Shown here one piece after another: positions 63,830-64,000 of a stretch of 64,000 nt of DNA. The notes under the pieces are model-generated. The model made no database searches. It saw nothing but the letters and a program-made list of their open reading frames with translations, and was not told the DNA's origin. The position numbers and the translations under genes are program-made. The stretch's first letter is position 1. Every line of letters begins with the position of its first letter. Origin of the DNA: Sporolactobacillus sp. CQH2019 (GTDB taxonomy: Bacteria; Bacillota; Bacilli; Bacillales; Sporolactobacillaceae); the NCBI RefSeq assembly GCF_028765345.1, contig NZ_JARAJZ010000005.1, positions 279,641 through 343,640 on the forward strand. Reading direction: 5' to 3'.

Positions 63830-64000
63830 CAATACATGTGATCATGTTGGCCTTTCTTTAATAATCTCGATCAAGTCACTGTCTTTAACACTCCTCATCA
63901 ATCATTTCTGCAGACTATTGTCCACACCGTGCAGTTTCATTATTTCAAACATAATCATTATTCTTTTTTAAAATATACTCCGTGTCTTTTTTTAACTGAA

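Overview
The window looks like a chromosomal segment of an endospore-forming, low-to-mid G+C Firmicute (Bacillales). A Sporolactobacillaceae-like genome would fit, but this is an inference. The evidence is a CotF-type spore coat protein, a spore-coat transglutaminase (Tgl), a Bacillus-style adeR/ald divergon, a dpp-ykf murein-peptide operon, Zur, an HxlR regulator and a paiAB locus. No rRNA, tRNA, CRISPR array, prophage or intact insertion sequence was seen. The overall character is core and metabolic, with a few AT-rich patches near 47.6-47.9, 56.5-56.8 and 60.7-64.0 kb.

Layout. 0-2.3 kb: the N-terminus of a HAD phosphatase and a yyaL-type gene broken by a 20-nt insertion just before its CxxC motif. 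2.3-3.2 kb: non-coding DNA with a degenerate 21-nt periodic repeat. 3.2-8.5 kb: gmd-fcl-manC for GDP-L-fucose, followed by an unusual protein with two copies of one glycosyltransferase-like domain joined by an internally repeated linker. 9.2-14.3 kb: menF-menD-menH-menC, without menB or menE. 14.5-16.3 kb: a SatD-like HTH protein with a DUF3307 membrane protein, behind a promoter rich in CGAAT motifs. 16.4-21.4 kb: an OatA-type acetyltransferase, an alpha/beta hydrolase and an HpaB/YoaI-type monooxygenase. 21.7-25.3 kb: a heterodimeric ABC exporter. 25.9-31.5 kb: an AraC regulator, adeR-ald and gndA. 31.8-34.6 kb: a CotF-like protein and nadE. 35.0-44.4 kb: a nine-gene operon for import and intracellular breakdown of murein peptides. 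44.5-51.3 kb: DUF3870, a DHA2 drug exporter with an HxlR regulator, zur, a CzrA-like regulator and an ABC-F ATPase. 52.2-56.5 kb: an alcohol dehydrogenase, a GNAT enzyme, a small Gly/Tyr-rich protein and gapN. 57.1-60.7 kb: a small membrane protein, folA, thyA, and an unknown gene translationally coupled to tgl. 60.9-63.6 kb: marR-paiA-paiB and a B3/B4-domain protein.

Functional links. The dpp-ykf operon imports and dismantles cell-wall peptides; a CodY-like box lies just upstream, and a cytoplasmic class A beta-lactamase-fold hydrolase has been added at its end. The adh and gapN genes, about 4.5 kb apart, both have TGTGA-N6-TCACA sites upstream, which suggests shared Rex- or Fnr/Crp-type control of redox balance. 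AdeR probably controls ald and itself through palindromes that overlap both promoters. The least understood parts are the tandem-domain glycosyltransferase-like protein of the fucose operon, the SatD-like/DUF3307 pair, the unknown protein coupled to Tgl, and two paralogous small proteins that share a short Cys-containing domain.
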